NCBI GenBank assembly: GCA_028554645.1
Contig: JAQOOI010000038.1
Coordinates: 186,001-250,000 of the forward strand
Origin: Omphalotus guepiniiformis
Taxonomy: Eukaryota > Basidiomycota > Agaricomycetes > Agaricales > Omphalotaceae
Length of the DNA stretch: 64,000 nucleotides
Direction of reading: 5' to 3'
In this document: positions 1 to 12,110 of the stretch, one piece after another
Layout of the letters: the number at the start of each line of letters is the position of its first letter
Numbering within the stretch: the stretch's first letter is position 1
Program-made: the position numbers and the translations under genes
The notes under the pieces: generated by a model
Told to the model about the DNA's origin: nothing
The model's database searches: none
What the model saw: only the letters and a program-made list of their open reading frames with translations

Positions 1-1045
1 TACTTGAGAAAAATGTTTATTGTGTACATGCAATGAGGACATTGCAGTTCATTTTGCTTTGGGGGAGAGGGCATAGGCAGATTCAAAGCAAAATACAAGA
101 AATTTTTGATTTTCTCAAAGATTCTATGATATTGAGCTCTGGAATTGCTTTTACCTTCAAGATACTAGATGTTTTAAACAGTCAAACATTGAATATCCCT
201 TTGGAAGCGTAAATTGACTTCAATGTTAGATGAAATTCATGAGTTCTGATTGACTTAGAGACTCAAACAAGTAACATCTAGCTGAAATATGACTTAAATG
301 TTGTATTGAGTGAGATGTTGCATGTAAAGACTTAGTATCAAACCTGTTTATACAGTTTGGTGTTGAGTGAATGAAATATTTGAAGTTCTATGAGCTTTAC
401 TTCATGATGTACTAAGATCTTAGAATATATCTTACTACTTGGTAAGTATAGCTCTATGGTCTAAGTACAAGAGAAATAGTAACTGTTAAGTGCTAGACTT
501 TGCATTTTAAGAATGCTAAAGTGTACTTATACAGTGTCAGCAATGATAAATGAAAGCACAAGAATCATTCACCTTCTGTTAAAAGAAGATAGATGGTCAA
601 ATCAAGAAATTCCATATAACAGAGATGTTGTTATAAAAGATTAATGAGAAAGAAATACTGGTTGATCTAGTTGCTTACTTGACAACCAAGGCTATTATGC
701 CTGAACAAGATAGAACAAGTGGAATCCCTAGAGATGTATTCTTCAGGAGGCTCAGGAAGATGTTAAAAGAATGAGAGTTCCTTTGACTTTGATCTGAACT
801 TCAACAGAAACAGCAATGGGGTTCACTGAAAGTGGCACTGTCTAAGGCATGCTGAATGAGAAATGCATTGATCTGTGATCAAGACAAGACAGAGATCTGC
901 TCGGCAGTTCACTGTGACAAGGTGTCAACGTGATAGTAAAGCAATTGACTTGACTTCTGTGACTATCTACCTGAAAAAGTAGTATCTAACTCGATATTGG
1001 CCATCATGGACGATCGAGGTCGATCTTATTTTACTTTGAGGGAGA
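1..1045 (+). mobile_element. Decayed 3' internal end of a Ty1/copia retrotransposon
   Basis: No open frame longer than a few dozen codons survives. In one plus frame around 585-775 there is residual similarity to the tail of a copia RNase H domain (a KFHITEML-like stretch, then KEILVDLVAYLTTKA and IPRDVFFRRLRKML, broken by stops); in the family this part reads roughly KHIDI...ADxLTKxLxRxxFxxxR. The purine run TTTGAGGGAGA at 1035-1045 lies directly before the repeat starting TGTCG at 1046, as a polypurine tract lies before a 3' LTR. The rest of the element lies outside the window. The strand is inferred from the RNase H trace and the polypurine tract. Confidence 0.5.
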
Positions 1046-2851
1046 TGTCGCGACTAAAAGCGGTCTAGGCTTGAAATCATGCAGATTGAGAAAGATTTTG
1101 GTTGTTCAAACATTGGAAACTGAACAATGAGGACTAGAGTTCACCCAGACTGCTAGTTGAAACATGAGAACACACTCAGTTACTCAAGCCTGAGTGTAGA
1201 GTTAGCTACAGTACATGATATGGTACTTAGCAACTGTGACCAATGGGATCATGGAGAGAGATACTAGTTTTGCCTCTCACTTTGTATTGGAGTACCAATG
1301 TTCCATGCTAAGTTGAGTTGGTCAGACCCACCCTCTAAAGACTAGGAACTCTCATGAGTGTTGTTTGATTGTAATCCAAGGGAATGATGGAAGTTACAAT
1401 TCAATCTGAGAAACATCTAAGTCCACTGGACTACCTAACTCCAGCTGGTCTTGCTAACTCAGGTTGGCTGTAAAGACTGAATGCTGAGAGTGCAGACAAT
1501 CTTGTATTGTTCTGACCAGAGAAATATGTTGTACATTTGGTACTATGCTTAGGATGGTGTTACTACTTGTGAACCACCTTTGTCTGTTGGCTAAAGAGGA
1601 AAAATCCTCTAAGTCATTTCTGAAGAATGGAGTTAGATACTCAAGCTATCCTACCATGGAGCTAGATGTTGATTCTGGAGTACCCCTCTGAAATGCAACA
1701 TCTAACTGAGTGATACCCTGAACCCAGACACCCAAATAGGGAAGAATAAACGATTATTGGGACATAATACTGCCCATAGCTTGTTGCTAGAACCAGCTAA
1801 AAGGAGAAGTACCTCCTGGAGACAAATCAGATGCAAGATCTGGTCAGATAGACACATGTGCTACTGTACAGCTTGTGGATGATAGCAACAACGGAGTAGG
1901 GTCTAGATGACCTCTGAAACGAAGAAATAACCACTGGATCTGCTAGGAACCTCACCAGCAGCCCCCAGTTAGGAAATCCAAAAGAGTTGCAAATTTCAAA
2001 ATCATAAAAGATGTTGTCATATGGCACCATTCTGGACTGATATTGCGTGCTGTACACCCTGGTTAGATACCCTGGACTTGATTGCCAAGCCACTATATGG
2101 ACAAAGCGATTTTTATAACAAATTTTATACCCAAGATACCTATACATGACAGTATCTAACTGAAAAATACCTACAAAAATACCTAAAAAGACACCAATCC
2201 CTGCTCAATTAGTCTTTCTGTTATCTATTCTAGTTACTCTGCTCAGATTCCCTTACATTTTCGAGATTTACTATATTTATTTTCTGACCTGTATATAAGA
2301 ACTACCTACTTGTAGATATTTTTCCTTAAGTTAGGACTGCCTAGGCTCACTACCAAAGCAGAACTTCTTCTAGACGAAAATTGCCTGGCTCTTAGGAGTT
2401 CAGTTATAGAGAAATATACCAGTTGTGCAAACTTCTGTAAAGTCCCTTGTGGCAAACCTTGAGAGAGATACTGAAACTGTTGCTGTCCCTGCTGTTCTGT
2501 CTGTGCTGTTCTGCCTGCTGAAACTGTTGCTGCTACTGTTCTGATTGATACTGTCACTGTTTGGACCATTGGATCGAGTTGCCCACTCTGATTATTGCCC
2601 TGAACCATCCCCTGAACCCCTGAGAAACTAGTTGCCCTCTGTCTTGAACCAGTGTTTTTGAGTTGCCCTGTCACTTATACCCTGTTCAGAGCGGACTGCA
2701 GACACTTGCTAGCTCAGTATTGAGTTCGATTGTCGAGTTTAACTGTGCGGAACCTTTGCCAACGCCAGCCACACCTCCACAAACCCCCCTAGAATTGAGT
2801 TAGAGGTTGTTTCTTGAGACTCCCTCTCAGTCAAATTCTTGCACATTACCG
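1046..2851 (+). repeat. Long LTR-like repeat, copy A (about 1.8 kb)
   Basis: This segment is repeated, with scattered substitutions and small indels, at 10319-12110 in the same orientation. Similarity starts at TGTCGCGACTAAAAG (1046) and ends at CTTGCACATTACCG (2851). A TG start directly after a polypurine tract and a clean right edge make it the 3' LTR of the element at 1-1045. At 1.8 kb it is unusually long for copia. An antisense Gln-rich frame (2306-2674) is open in both copies but has mostly replacement differences, so it is not called as a gene. Confidence 0.65.
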
Positions 2852-3043
2852 ACTTAACCGGAGGCCAGCTTAACTGACCATAAGTGCGCAAAAACGAGGG
2901 CCGAAAATGCTGACTAATATACAATTATTACATATACAATTTAAGGTCGCTCCGATCAAAGCGGAGGCCCGCTTAACCGTCAAATTTTTGGCTGGACGGT
3001 GCCGCCATAAGAACGAATCCTTCGTTACACTCCGAATTCGTAA

Positions 3044-3580
3044 CAGGGGGCGTCCAGCGGAGAATTCCGAAATATCAACCCCTCGAGAGGGGTCGTGCGA
3101 ATTTGATGCGGCACACAAAGCGGCATGAGTCGGCACTGCTGTCGCCTACTCACCTCGAATGCTCATTCCACCAGTGAAATGGAAGTGGTGCTGATACCGG
3201 GCCAGCTACTTGATATATTCATCAAAAAGCGTGAGGAACGAGCATTAGGAGTTCCCAAAGATGAAACTCAAGGATATAGAAGAGAGATCCCTGGCAGCGA
3301 TGATATCAAGCGAGGTCAGAGGAGGAAGTGAAACAAGGAGTGAAAAGGGACGATCAATCACAGTAACTCAGCGCGACTTAGAGGGATCTAAGAGATATAG
3401 AGAAGAATAGATTATATTTCTATGAAAGTACTGTACAGGCAAAGGATTGGTACGACGAGAATGAGAGGTCGCTTTCAATCGAGCCGGTTTGCCGTTCGAA
3501 TGCCGAGTGCGGCTACGAAAAATTCGCACGACCCCTCTCGAGGGGTTGATATTTCGGAATTCTCCGCTGGACGCCCCCTG
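3044..3580. repeat. 61-bp perfect inverted repeat pair
   Basis: Bases 3044-3104 and 3520-3580 are perfect reverse complements over 61 bp, separated by 415 bp. Each arm holds an internal hairpin, CCCCTC-GA-GAGGGG. The spacer has no convincing coding sequence. The layout resembles a small non-autonomous DNA element or a hairpin-forming inverted duplication, but no target-site duplication was recognised at the outer edges, so the class is unknown. Confidence 0.7.
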
Positions 3581-5500
3581 GAGAAACATACAGGAAAAAA
3601 CCACCTCGCTCATCCCTACTTTACAAAAGACGTCTGTTTGTCTCGAGACAAATCTTAAACCTGATTGGCTGCTGAAGAGTTCCCAATAAAGCTTACCCTT
3701 GGCACGTGAGGTATTTATATTATTGCTTACTAAGTTACCTTTTGAAGTTTGATCACTTGCTCACCAGCAACGCCGCGAACTTTCCACGTCGTTCTCGCTC
3801 AACTCATTGCGTCGGAATGTATATGTCAGCTCAGTATGGGGTACAAAAGTAAGGGGAAAGGGCAGGGAAGGGGGACGAAGGAACGGGAACCGGCAGAGAA
3901 TAGATTGAGGATGGGTCGAAGCTTCGAAAGAATTTCAATTAGTATATATATTCCAAGGATACACCTTCAAATCTTCACAGCTTCAATCACTTTGGCTTCA
4001 GGCAAGCATATGAGATATACAGTCAGTATCAGCTGCACGGGAGCCAAAAGCGGCCGACCGTAGGTCGGGCGCGGCTGGCACACAAATAATCACTTGCAGC
4101 CCAACCTTACATCGGGTCACTGCTAGTTATAATTACTGGAAGTCAAGAATGGAAAGTGTTTCCCATCACATGATCCGACGCGTATGTGCCGATAAGATAG
4201 GTGCCTAAGTGTCCGAGGGAAGGTGAGGGTGGAATATCACGGAAGGATATTCCCGATGTACTAGAATCTAGAGTATAGCTGTCGCTGTGTGACTAGTGAT
4301 GCTTTGTGTGAGAGAGAGGGGTGATATGTTAGATTCTAGTAGGAGGGGTCGATGCTTCATGCGAGTAGGGGAGTCTGCCTGAGGCCGGGCCGGGCTGCCG
4401 AGATGCCGAGATGCCGATCACGTGACCTCGACGCGTCCTGGTCCGAAGGGGGGGACGCGGAAGGGAATGAGGCATGCGGCATTCGGTAGCAACTAGGCCG
4501 GGACCTGAGCCTTTGGGAACCAGGAAGGGAAATCCCTAGCGGGCCTGGAACGCCCAATGCTGAAAGGGGAGGCGGGCGGGCGAGAAAAGAATCTGATGCG
4601 ACGGGGGCTGTTGGGGAGCGGAAGCAAAAGAGACGTGTCTAGATTCGTTACGTTACGAATCTTAAATAGTACACGTCGGTCACAGCCCCGTCACAATCTT
4701 ATCCTATGATAAGCCGCTGCGCATCTTATCTCGGACCTTTTTGATCAGCTCAAGGCTGTATGACAACGTGGTAGTAAATCGACAATATTGAGGGCATAAT
4801 AGATCAATAAGAATGAAGAGTCAGCTCTACGAAACAGTCGACACTTTCAAAATTTGCAATGTGTATTGCGGCAATGGGATTTAGAGTAACCACCGCACCC
4901 ACCGCAGCAACCGCCTTTATTTCAATACACTATGGCACTAGTATTGGACTTGCCGACGAGACGAAACGAAACGAGATGAGAGCTACACCTTGGGAGTCCG
5001 GAAATGACCAAAATCCTACTACCCCATGCAACATTTCTTACCCTCGTAAAGACGCATGAAGAATGGCAAAAACGGTCGTTACAACCGGAAGCCTTCCTCG
5101 CGCACATCAAGCCGCCGTACCATCACTTCATTCCCGCTCCATCCTGATGGCCTGCTCGGTTGTGAGTTGCGAAATGAACCCTGAACCTGCCATCTGTAGC
5201 GACCGTCATCATATGCGCCGGTGCCCGAGTGACTCTACATAGTTTGAGCACTGGCCTTAAATGGACTACCGGATTCCATCGCCGGCTCATCTCGTCCGAG
5301 CTACGACGAATGCAGACATATACGCGGTAACACGTTCATCAACAGCAATAATCATTTCTATGGTTCGTATTAGTTTAATATCATAGTGTACTCAACGTGT
5401 AATACAACCAAATCGTTGTATCACTGGTCAACAAGCCCGTCTCCCGAAGATAATGTAGTCCTTCGTTAGATGAGATGTCAAGACAAGGAAGGCTACTCCG
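3581..5500. other. Intergenic stretch without recognisable gene
   Basis: Only short open frames occur here (for example 3749-4063 plus and 4357-4557 minus), with no domain signature, no plausible intron structure and no homology I recognise. The sequence around 4370-4620 is GC-rich compared with its surroundings. Its right part is the region 3' of the ceramide synthase gene. Confidence 0.5.
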
Positions 5501-7339
5501 TCAATCATCCTTTTCTTTCATCCCTTCATCGTCTTCCCCCTCATCTTCATCGTCCGATCTATCGTCGTCTGCGTCGAATGTTTTGATGGCTCTAAAAACA
5601 AACAAAACAGCGAAACGATCAAAAAAACGAATCACACATAACCAGGGAGGAGTTAAAATATCCTCCACAAAAAACTGACCTGACAAGAATCCTCAACATA
5701 AAATAATACCAAAACAAATTCAACAGCTGCAACAACGCGAGCGGTACGAATATTTGATATTTCATCCACCAAATTAAATAAGTCCCGTTTTGCCAACTCC
5801 AGATCTTGGAGGATTCACTACAGATCACAGACCACCCGACCGAAGAACAATGTTCTATGTAATGAGATCGGAGGTCTCGTGAAAGAAAAAGGAAGACGTA
5901 CGGGGTTGAATCGTATTCGAACCATACTGACCAAAGTATGTAGAGGTTCAGGATGTGTCGGAAATATCTATAGTATGTGTTTGATTAGCTATCGTGAAGA
6001 AAAAAAAAGTATTGTGATTGTACGCACGTCCAGACGATCATGAAGATACCCAAAGATACTAGTTTAGCTCGTTGGAAACGGAGATAGTTGAGGATTTTCG
6101 AGAACTAAAGGGATGTTAGTTAGTTATCCCACTGCTTCGTCAACGAAAAAGAAACAAGAGCATGTAACATACAACCAAAAACGCATCAGATATATCCATA
6201 CTCATGAACACAGCGTTTCCAATAAAAGTGAGATTCATCAGATAGCTCCATCTAAGAAGTAAAAAAGTCCTAATCAGCAACCAACACGAATACTCCCAAT
6301 TTGAAGAGACGAAGAACGAACCCAACCAACCAAATCGTAACAATATGATGCATGACCAATTCTCTATAATCTTTCCTTGGTTTCTCCAACCCGAGGATAA
6401 GAACCAAGAGTTGTTGAAACCAGTACGCCATTTGCATGAGATAATATCGTTTTAAATCAGGTTTCATATCCCAATGTGGGTAATCTATCCAGAACCCTTC
6501 AGTACGGAACCACCAAGTAGGTAGTTGGCTCATAATTCTCTGGGAAGGGACGGGAAAACAAAACATGGCGTCAATTCAACGATACGCTGCTGCTAAGCGA
6601 CTAGATGGAAAAACATACGCAGCCCCAAGCAAATGTGATGGTAAAGTACACCACTGCGTGAACCTGTTCACCGAAACGATCTAGTTTCTTCTTATTAAGA
6701 CCATAATATCTCGCGATAGGATGAGATAGGTTGATAGTGATAAGTTGACGAAAGAGAGAGAAGAAGACGATATAGTAGGCAACGAAGAGCGGGTCGTACC
6801 AGCCTTTTTGGTAACGAGGATCATCCGAGGTGGACGTTGGAATGCGGTGGGAGATGGTTATGAATGGCGCGAATGGGTTGTGAAGGGTGCTTTGACCCAG
6901 GTATCGCGGTAACGAAGGTGAAGCGAGCTCCCAGACGATGTAAGGAATCAAAGGAATCATTAGCACCTTCAGCGAGGTTCCTGACGCAAAAAAAAGGTCA
7001 ATATTCATTTCGCGTAGAAAATAGAACAACTCGACGGACGTGGTTCAACTGCCCAGCGCAACCATGGTGAAATAGGCCGTATACTTGGTTTTCTGAATGC
7101 AGGTGAAGCAACACGTTCTGGAGTAGAACCTCCAAGTGGCCTGTAACTCGATCTCAGGAGATAGATTGTGATGAGGAGGTAAAGAAACGTACGTCTGGGG
7201 TAAGAACGGCCCAGTGAGGTGATGATCTGGGTCTTGTCTTCGATTTAAATAATTAGCCAAGAAATAGCACAGAAATTGAATGCCCGTACTCGATGCTATG
7301 GATGAAACCTTGGATAGAACTTGCTCGTCTGCGTACCAT
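5501..7339 (-). CDS. LAG1: Ceramide synthase (LAG1/LAC1 family, TLC domain)
   Basis: Joins a sphingoid base and a fatty acyl-CoA to make (dihydro)ceramide in the ER membrane. Reading the minus strand with short introns gives a small N-terminal exon (ATG at 7339), the segment EQDPDHHLTGPFLPQT, then PWLRWAVEP leading into the first membrane segment, and several hydrophobic helices. The Lag motif is present, with the catalytic His pair in RELVMHHIVTIWLVGWSY, followed by NAVFMSMDISDAF. The protein ends in an acidic tail (DADDDRSDDEDEGEDDEG), usual in fungal Lag1 and a likely casein kinase 2 target. Donors such as GTACGT and GTCCGT and matching acceptors keep the frame, so the gene looks intact. 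It is divergent from the aldo/keto reductase at 7809, with about 470 bp between starts. Confidence 0.92.
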
Positions 7340-7743
7340 TATTACTGGAGGCAAAATACTGTTTCCTGTTCATCTGTTGGACCCATGCCGGTTATATACT
7401 TCCTTGAAGTTCAGCCGTACACCCAGGAAGCCCTTCATGAAGTTTTGAGCCAAGCGAGTAAATTAGACAATCAGCATCTCGTCATCTTAGTATTACAGGG
7501 GGGGATGACTCATAGTAGACTCGTCACGTCATCTACTCACTGCTCATGATTCTCGTAACGCAATCTCATCTTCGAACGACTCGAACGATGAAGGTCATCA
7601 AATGCGCGGAGAGCCTCGAGAATTTTATGGAAAAGGCATAAAGTAAGACATCTGTGGAGTTGTGGGTGTTTTGGTTGAAACTGATTACGTGCACGGCCGC
7701 AATTTCTCATGTAGGAATGGCGCAGGGTAGGGTATACAGAATG

Positions 7744-7751
7744 TATATAAA
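7744..7751 (+). promoter_or_regulatory. TATA box of the aldo/keto reductase gene
   Basis: TATATAAA lies 58 bp before the ATG at 7809 in a region free of other coding sequence. It is a good core-promoter match by sequence and position only. Confidence 0.5.
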
Positions 7752-7808
7752 GCCCTACTTGGGTTGCGTTCGTTTTGAGAAGGACAAATCGCGTGTTATA
7801 TTTCAGTC

Positions 7809-9443
7809 ATGTCGAAAACCGGTCAACCTCGCGTACCCATCATCTACGTATGTTTCTGTCGTGTTTCTCTCTCCTACGAGTTCGCAGTATATCACTAACC
7901 CGAAACGTATATCGAAGGGTGCAGCATTCATAGGGAAGAAGCCATCGACGCTGGATGAGTGTCAGACGATTCTGGACGAGTGGTATAAGAGGGGTGAAAG
8001 TGATGAGAGAGGTTGTGCGATTGATACATCGAATTTATATGCGGATGGGAATTCGGAGAAGGTGAGTTGTGTGTTTGGAGAACTGTTCGTCTGTTTTGCT
8101 GATTTCCTTCTTTTGCTAGTTTCTAGGAAAATTGGATCTTCATGGAGCCCGTGTTGATACAAAGTGAGGCTCATTGATTGTTTCAAGAATTGCATTGGTT
8201 GTTAAACTTCCCTTCTTTTCCGTCGCGGCTCTCCTCAGGATCTATCCGTTCACGCCTGGAGATCATTCTCCTGAGAAGATAAAGGCGACATACGCAAAGT
8301 CTTTGGATGCGCTAGGGAAGGGAGTCAGGGTTAGAGTGCTCTATCTGCACGCGTGCGTCTCAAGTCTTTTGTGTTCGTACTTTCGTATGCTCACCAATTC
8401 TCTCTTGGTTCAAATTTGGCGATACGATGACGTCTACAGCCCCGACCGCACAGTTCCCTATGCAAAAACATTGAGAGCTATCGACGAGCTTTATAAGGAG
8501 GGGAAGTTGTGAGTTCGACGCTCTACACATACCTCCGGAACAAGCTCAATTGATGTTTCTTTCGCCATTCTAGCGAGGTCTTCGGATTGAGCAATTACAG
8601 GAGCTACGACGTCGCCGAGATGGTGACGCTCTGCCGTGTTAATGGATGGATTGAACCCAGTGTGTATGAGGGGCTGTACAATGCCGTTGACAGGACCATT
8701 GAGACTGAGTGCGTTGACTCCATACTCTCCATCCCTTACGACACTAATACTTCCCTCTTAACAATATCCGCGACTATCCATAGGATGATCCCTTGTCTTC
8801 GCCGATACAACATCACACTCGCCGCATATAGCCCTCTCGCCGGTGGTCTCCTAGTAGGACATCTACTACCACCTTCATCCTCCGAGTCGCAGTCGGCAAC
8901 AGCGGCTGAATCATGTAAAGAGAAAACGATAATCAATGCGGAAACCAGTGGGCATTTCGATCCCAAGTTTGCATTTGGAGCGATTTTTGTTGAGAGGTAT
9001 ACGCCTATGGTTGAGGCTGTTTGCAGAGTTAGGGATGTCGCTGTGAGTCGCGGTGGGGGGTCGGTTTTCTTGCAAACTGTATACTGACCGTCATCTTACA
9101 TCCTTTTCAGGAAAAACACGGAATCAGCCTAAACGAAGCATCCATCCGATGGTTACAACATCACAGCGCACTACAACCTTCCGACTGGGGAATCATATTC
9201 GGCGGGAGCAAACCTTCACATATCGAGAAGACATTCGAGTACAAGTGAGTTTTATTAGTTTGCTTTGGCTCGAACATAATGCGTCATACCGACCCGACAT
9301 CTCTCGTATCCTACAGCTCAGCAGGCCCACTCCCGGAAGAAATCACAGACGCCTTCGAGCAGTGCTACAAAACTACGAAAGGCGGTTTACCGAACTATCA
9401 TCATGATCCGTTTTGGTATGATCCTGCCAAGCATGGGTTTTGA
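7809..9443 (+). CDS. Aldo/keto reductase (AKR7 / aflatoxin aldehyde reductase type)
   Basis: NADPH-dependent aldehyde reductase with a cytosolic TIM barrel. The hand-spliced protein starts MSKTGQPRVPIIY, then GAAFIGKKPS. The catalytic tetrad can be followed: Asp and Tyr in AIDTSNLYADGNSEK, Lys in VDTKIYPFTPGDHS, and His in LYLHAPDRTVPY. Later come the family segments FEVFGLSNYRSYDVAEMV, YNITLAAYSPLAGGLL, IRWLQHHSAL and a cofactor-side IIFGGSK. The C-terminus is PFWYDPAKHGF. About eight introns of 45-90 nt interrupt it, all with workable GT-AG borders, and the frame is intact to the TGA at 9441-9443. The substrate cannot be told from sequence; relatives reduce dialdehydes and succinic semialdehyde. 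Confidence 0.9.
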
Positions 9444-9604
9444 GGTGCATTGTAGGCGGTGCAAGTATGACTGTGTGCGGTTTGCGGTGGACGTTTCTAT
9501 TGGTGTTCGATAGGAAGGGTTAGTAGAGAATGTATTATGCTGTATACCAATGGGACAACAAAGGTACTGGTATTCAGAGGTCTAACGTAGACCCGAAAGA
9601 CAAG

Positions 9605-9690
9605 GCCCGCCTAGCTCAATCGGATAGAGCGTCAGACTCTTACATAGGCGGGTGATCTGAAGGCTGCGAGTTCGACCCTCGCGGTGGGCT
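9605..9690 (+). tRNA. tRNA-Lys(CTT) with a 12-nt intron
   Basis: The cloverleaf is complete: acceptor GCCCGCC pairs with GGTGGGC (one G-T), the D arm is TAGCTCAATCGGATAGAGC, the anticodon stem is TCAGA/TCTGA, and the T arm is GCGAGTTCGACCCTCGC. The anticodon CTT is at 9639-9641. After the purine following the anticodon there is a 12-nt insert (9643-9654), the usual place of a nuclear tRNA intron. Removing it leaves a normal 74-nt tRNA. Confidence 0.93.
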
Positions 9691-10318
9691 ACTAAACATG
9701 GGAAGCAAGTGTACCTTTTTGTGTTGCAACCCTCACAAGTTCAGCGCTAGCATCCATGCAACATACTTAGCTCGCACCCCCTCCCGGATGTACCAGCCCT
9801 TCTAACACCTCAGGACTCCCAGTATTCATGCCTACATCACCGCACTAATTTCCAATGACGAGTGTTTACGATTTACAGTTTACGCTCAGCTATTAGGCAG
9901 TGACTTGTTGGGAGGATCCCATCTTGTGGTTCCTGATGACCATGACAAGGTTGAGGGGGAGGGGTAATTGGAAGACAGCGAGAGCAAGGGAAGAGGAGGA
10001 GGGTTGAAGAAAAGCATGAGCTTCTCACTAGGTGCTATGGAGCTCCTTGTTAAAGGCGCTGTTGTGGATAAGAACTATATTTGCATCAAGGATTACACCT
10101 TTTAGTCAGGTGATGGACCTAGGGTTGGTACTTTGAATTTGTTCTTTCTCACTATTTTTATACTGACTCTGCTGCTACTTGCACAGTCCACAGACCAGGT
10201 GGGAATATGTGCATTGCAACACATCTATTGAACAGAATATGGGAATTTTTCGACCCTCAACTGGGGCCTCTCACACCTTCTACATCACAACATCCCTTTG
10301 CACCCTACTCAAACCCGT
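9691..10318. other. Intergenic stretch, no gene seen
   Basis: Low-complexity G-rich sequence near 9950-10010 and no open frame with recognisable features. It directly precedes the second copy of the long LTR and may include decayed transposon sequence. Confidence 0.4.
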
Positions 10319-12110
10319 TGTTGTGACTAAAAGGGGTCTAGGCTTGAAATCATGCAGATTGAGAAAGATTTTGGTTGTTCAAACATTGGAAACTGAACAA
10401 TGAGGACTAGAGTTCACCCAAGCTGCTAGTTGAAACATGAGAACACACTTAGATACACAAGCCTGAGTGTAGAGTTAGCTACAATATATGATATGATACT
10501 TAGCAACTGTGACCAATGGGATCATGGAGAGAGATACTAGTTTTGCCTCTCACCTTGTATTGGAGTACCAATGTTCCATGCTAAGTTGAGTTGGTTAGAC
10601 CCACCCTCTAAAGACTAGAGACTCTCATGAGTGTTGTTTGATCGTAATCCAAGGGAATGATGGAAGTTACAATTCAATCTGAGAAACATCTAAGTCCACT
10701 GGACTATCTAGCTCTAGCTGGTCTTGCTAACTCAGGTTGGCTGTAAAGACTGAATGCTGAGAGTGCAGACAATCTTGTATTGTTCTGACCAGAGAAATAT
10801 GTTGTACATTTGGTACTATGCTTAGGATGGTGTTACAACTTGTAAACCACCTCAGTCTGTTGGCTGGAGAGGAAAAATTCCACAAGTCATTTCTGAAGAA
10901 GGGAGTTAGATACTCAAGCTCTCCTACCATGGAGCTAGATGTTGATTCTGGAGTATCCCTCTGAAATGTAACATCTATTTGAGTGATATCCTGAACCCAG
11001 ACACCCAAATAGGGAAGAATAAATGATTATTGGGACATAATACTGCCCATAGTTTGGTGCTAGAACTAGCTAAAAGGAGAAGTACCTCCTGGAGACAAAT
11101 CAGATGCAAGATCTGGCCAGATAGACACATGTGCTACTGTACAGCTTGTGGATGATAGTAACAACAGAGTAGGGTCTAGATGACCTCTGGAACAAAGAAA
11201 TAACCACTGGATATGCTAGGAACCTCACCAGCAGCCCCCAGTTAGGAAAATCAAAAGAGTTGCAAATTTCAAAAAAAAAAGATGTTGTCATATAGCACCA
11301 TTCTGGATTGATATTGTGTGCTGTACACCCTGGTTAGATACCCTGGACTTGATTGCCAAGCCACTATATGGACAAAGCGATTTTTATAACAATATTTATA
11401 CCCAAGATACCTATACATGACAGTATCTAACTGAAAAATATCTACAAAAATACCTAAAAAGACACCAATCCCTGCTCAATTAGTCTTTCTGTTATCTATT
11501 CTATTTACTCTGCTCAGATTCCCTTACATTTTCTTGAGATTTACTATATTTATTTTGTGACCTGTATACTACTTGTAGATATTTTTCCTTAAGTAAGGAC
11601 TGCCTAGGCTCACCACCAAAGCAAAAATACTTCTAGACAAAAATTGCCTGGCTCTTAGGAGTTCAGTTATAGAGAAATATACCAGTTGTGCAAACTTCTG
11701 TAAAGTCCCTTGTGGCAAACTTTGAGAGAGATACTGAAACTGTTGCTGTCCCTGCTGTTCTGTCTGTGCTGTTCTGCCTGCTAAAACTGTTGCTGCTACT
11801 GTTCTGATTGATACTGTCACTGTTTGGACCATTGGATTGAGTTGCCCACTCTGATTATTGTCCTGAACCATCCCCTGAACCCCTGAGAAACTAATTGCCC
11901 TCTGTCTCGAACCTGTGTTTTTGAGTTGCCCTGTCACTTATATCCTGTTCAGAGCGGACTGCAGACACTTGCTAGCTCAGTATTGAGTTTGATTGTTGAG
12001 TTTAACTGTGCGGAACCTTTGACAACGCCACACCTCCACAAAACCCCCTAGAATTGAGTTAGAGGTTGTTTCTTGAGACTCCCTCTCAGCCTTAATCTTG
12101 CACATTACCG
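10319..12110 (+). repeat. Long LTR-like repeat, copy B (solo or isolated)
   Basis: Second copy of the repeat at 1046-2851, same strand, aligned from TGTTGTGACTAAAAG to CTTGCACATTACCG. At the very start it reads TGTTGTGAC where copy A reads TGTCGCGAC, two CpG-to-TpG changes. No copia internal sequence was recognised on either side, so this is a solo LTR or a remnant. A 5-bp target duplication is not clear: CCCGT lies on the left and ACCGT at the right edge. Confidence 0.65.

Noticed and set aside
2306..2674. Gln-rich 122-codon minus-strand frame, also open at 11569-11937 in the second LTR copy
   Set aside because: Most differences between the two copies change the residue, no domain is seen, and it lies inside an LTR; more likely a chance open frame in a repeat.
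3749..4063. 104-codon plus-strand frame between the inverted repeat and the ceramide synthase
   Set aside because: No recognisable motif, no intron evidence, composition unlike the neighbouring genes.
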